Part shown: positions 62,963-62,984 of the stretch, in pieces
Numbering within the stretch: the first letter of the stretch is position 1
Layout: every line of letters starts with the position of its first letter
Assembly (NCBI GenBank): GCA_903828675.1
Contig: CAIKND010000011.1
Coordinates: forward strand, 1 to 62,984
Length of the DNA: 62,984 nucleotides
Source of the DNA: an uncultured Acidobacteriaceae bacterium
GTDB taxonomy: Bacteria; Acidobacteriota; Terriglobia; Terriglobales; Acidobacteriaceae
Direction: 5' to 3'
Position numbers and translations under genes: made by a program
The notes under the pieces: model-generated
What the model was told of the DNA's origin: nothing
Database searches by the model: none
Seen by the model: only the letters and a program-made list of their open reading frames with translations

Positions 62963-62984
62963 ATGAGCAGCGCAGCCGTCACCG
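62963..62984 (+). CDS. Start of a truncated gene at the window edge
   Basis: ATG behind AAGGAGG (about 8 bases) opens MSSAAVT, cut by the window end. The ribosome site is strong, so it is a real start; the product cannot be recognised. Confidence 0.6.

Noticed and set aside
62560..62982. 140-aa minus-strand frame at the right edge
   Set aside because: It is made of low-complexity GC-rich sequence and overlaps the strong plus-strand start at 62963.

Overview
The window looks like a soil- or peat-type Acidobacteriota genome. This rests on the overall style of the proteins: an acidobacterial-like Rieske/cytochrome b cluster with multihaem cytochromes, a Tad pilus locus, ECF sigma/TPR-CHAT genes, Ser/Thr kinases with zinc-ribbon N termini, and GT87/GT-C membrane proteins. 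No rRNA or intact tRNA is present to prove it. Most genes lie on the minus strand.

Layout. (1) 1-1.4 kb holds two decayed insertion sequences: an ISAs1-family transposase with an internal deletion and an IS630-family transposase with one in-frame stop. (2) 1.9-5 kb has a GT4 glycosyltransferase, a tryptophanase and a CDGSH iron-sulfur protein. (3) 5.1-14.6 kb is an electron-transport operon: a porin-like protein with one haem, a monohaem cytochrome c, a GltD-like FAD/Fe-S dehydrogenase, Rieske protein, cytochrome b and hexahaem cytochrome c. It is preceded by a histidine kinase and an NtrC-type regulator. Between regulator and operon I see a sigma-54-like promoter and two 18-bp dyads 33 bp apart, which look like the regulator's enhancer sites. 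(4) 14.7-19.6 kb has glycosyltransferase and membrane genes around two Flp pilin genes.

(5) 17.5-35.6 kb is a Tad/Flp pilus locus in three minus-strand blocks: flp; cpaB-cpaC-DUF192; and cpaA-tadZ-tadA-tadB-tadC-two 31-aa microproteins-DUF192/PilZ-tadE-tadG. A sigma-54 activator is encoded divergently at the head. The second flp gene has a consensus sigma-54 promoter with an upstream palindrome, and a related promoter/palindrome pair precedes cpaA. (6) 35.6-44.9 kb is a same-strand run of nine genes: a 713-aa protein with an internal duplication, a DUF1360-like membrane protein, two tiny proteins, an ECF sigma factor, a zinc-finger anti-sigma factor, an unknown, a TPR-CHAT protease-like protein and another unknown.

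(7) At 45.34 kb there is a 45-bp 3' fragment of a tRNA-Ala(GGC) gene, broken at the anticodon loop. This is the usual scar of tRNA-targeted integration, and its orientation predicts that the element lies to the right, beyond the window. Inside the putative element are a HEPN-like protein with a small upstream protein, two paralogous Ser/Thr kinases (PEGA and Sel1 C termini), a calpain-like protease, FHA and vWA-FHA proteins, a triple-FHA/ABC transporter and a PP2C phosphatase: a complete phospho-signalling set. It ends with plasmid-like functions: a DUF6876 protein, four 16-bp iterons, RepA, a small helix-turn-helix protein and the start of a further gene.
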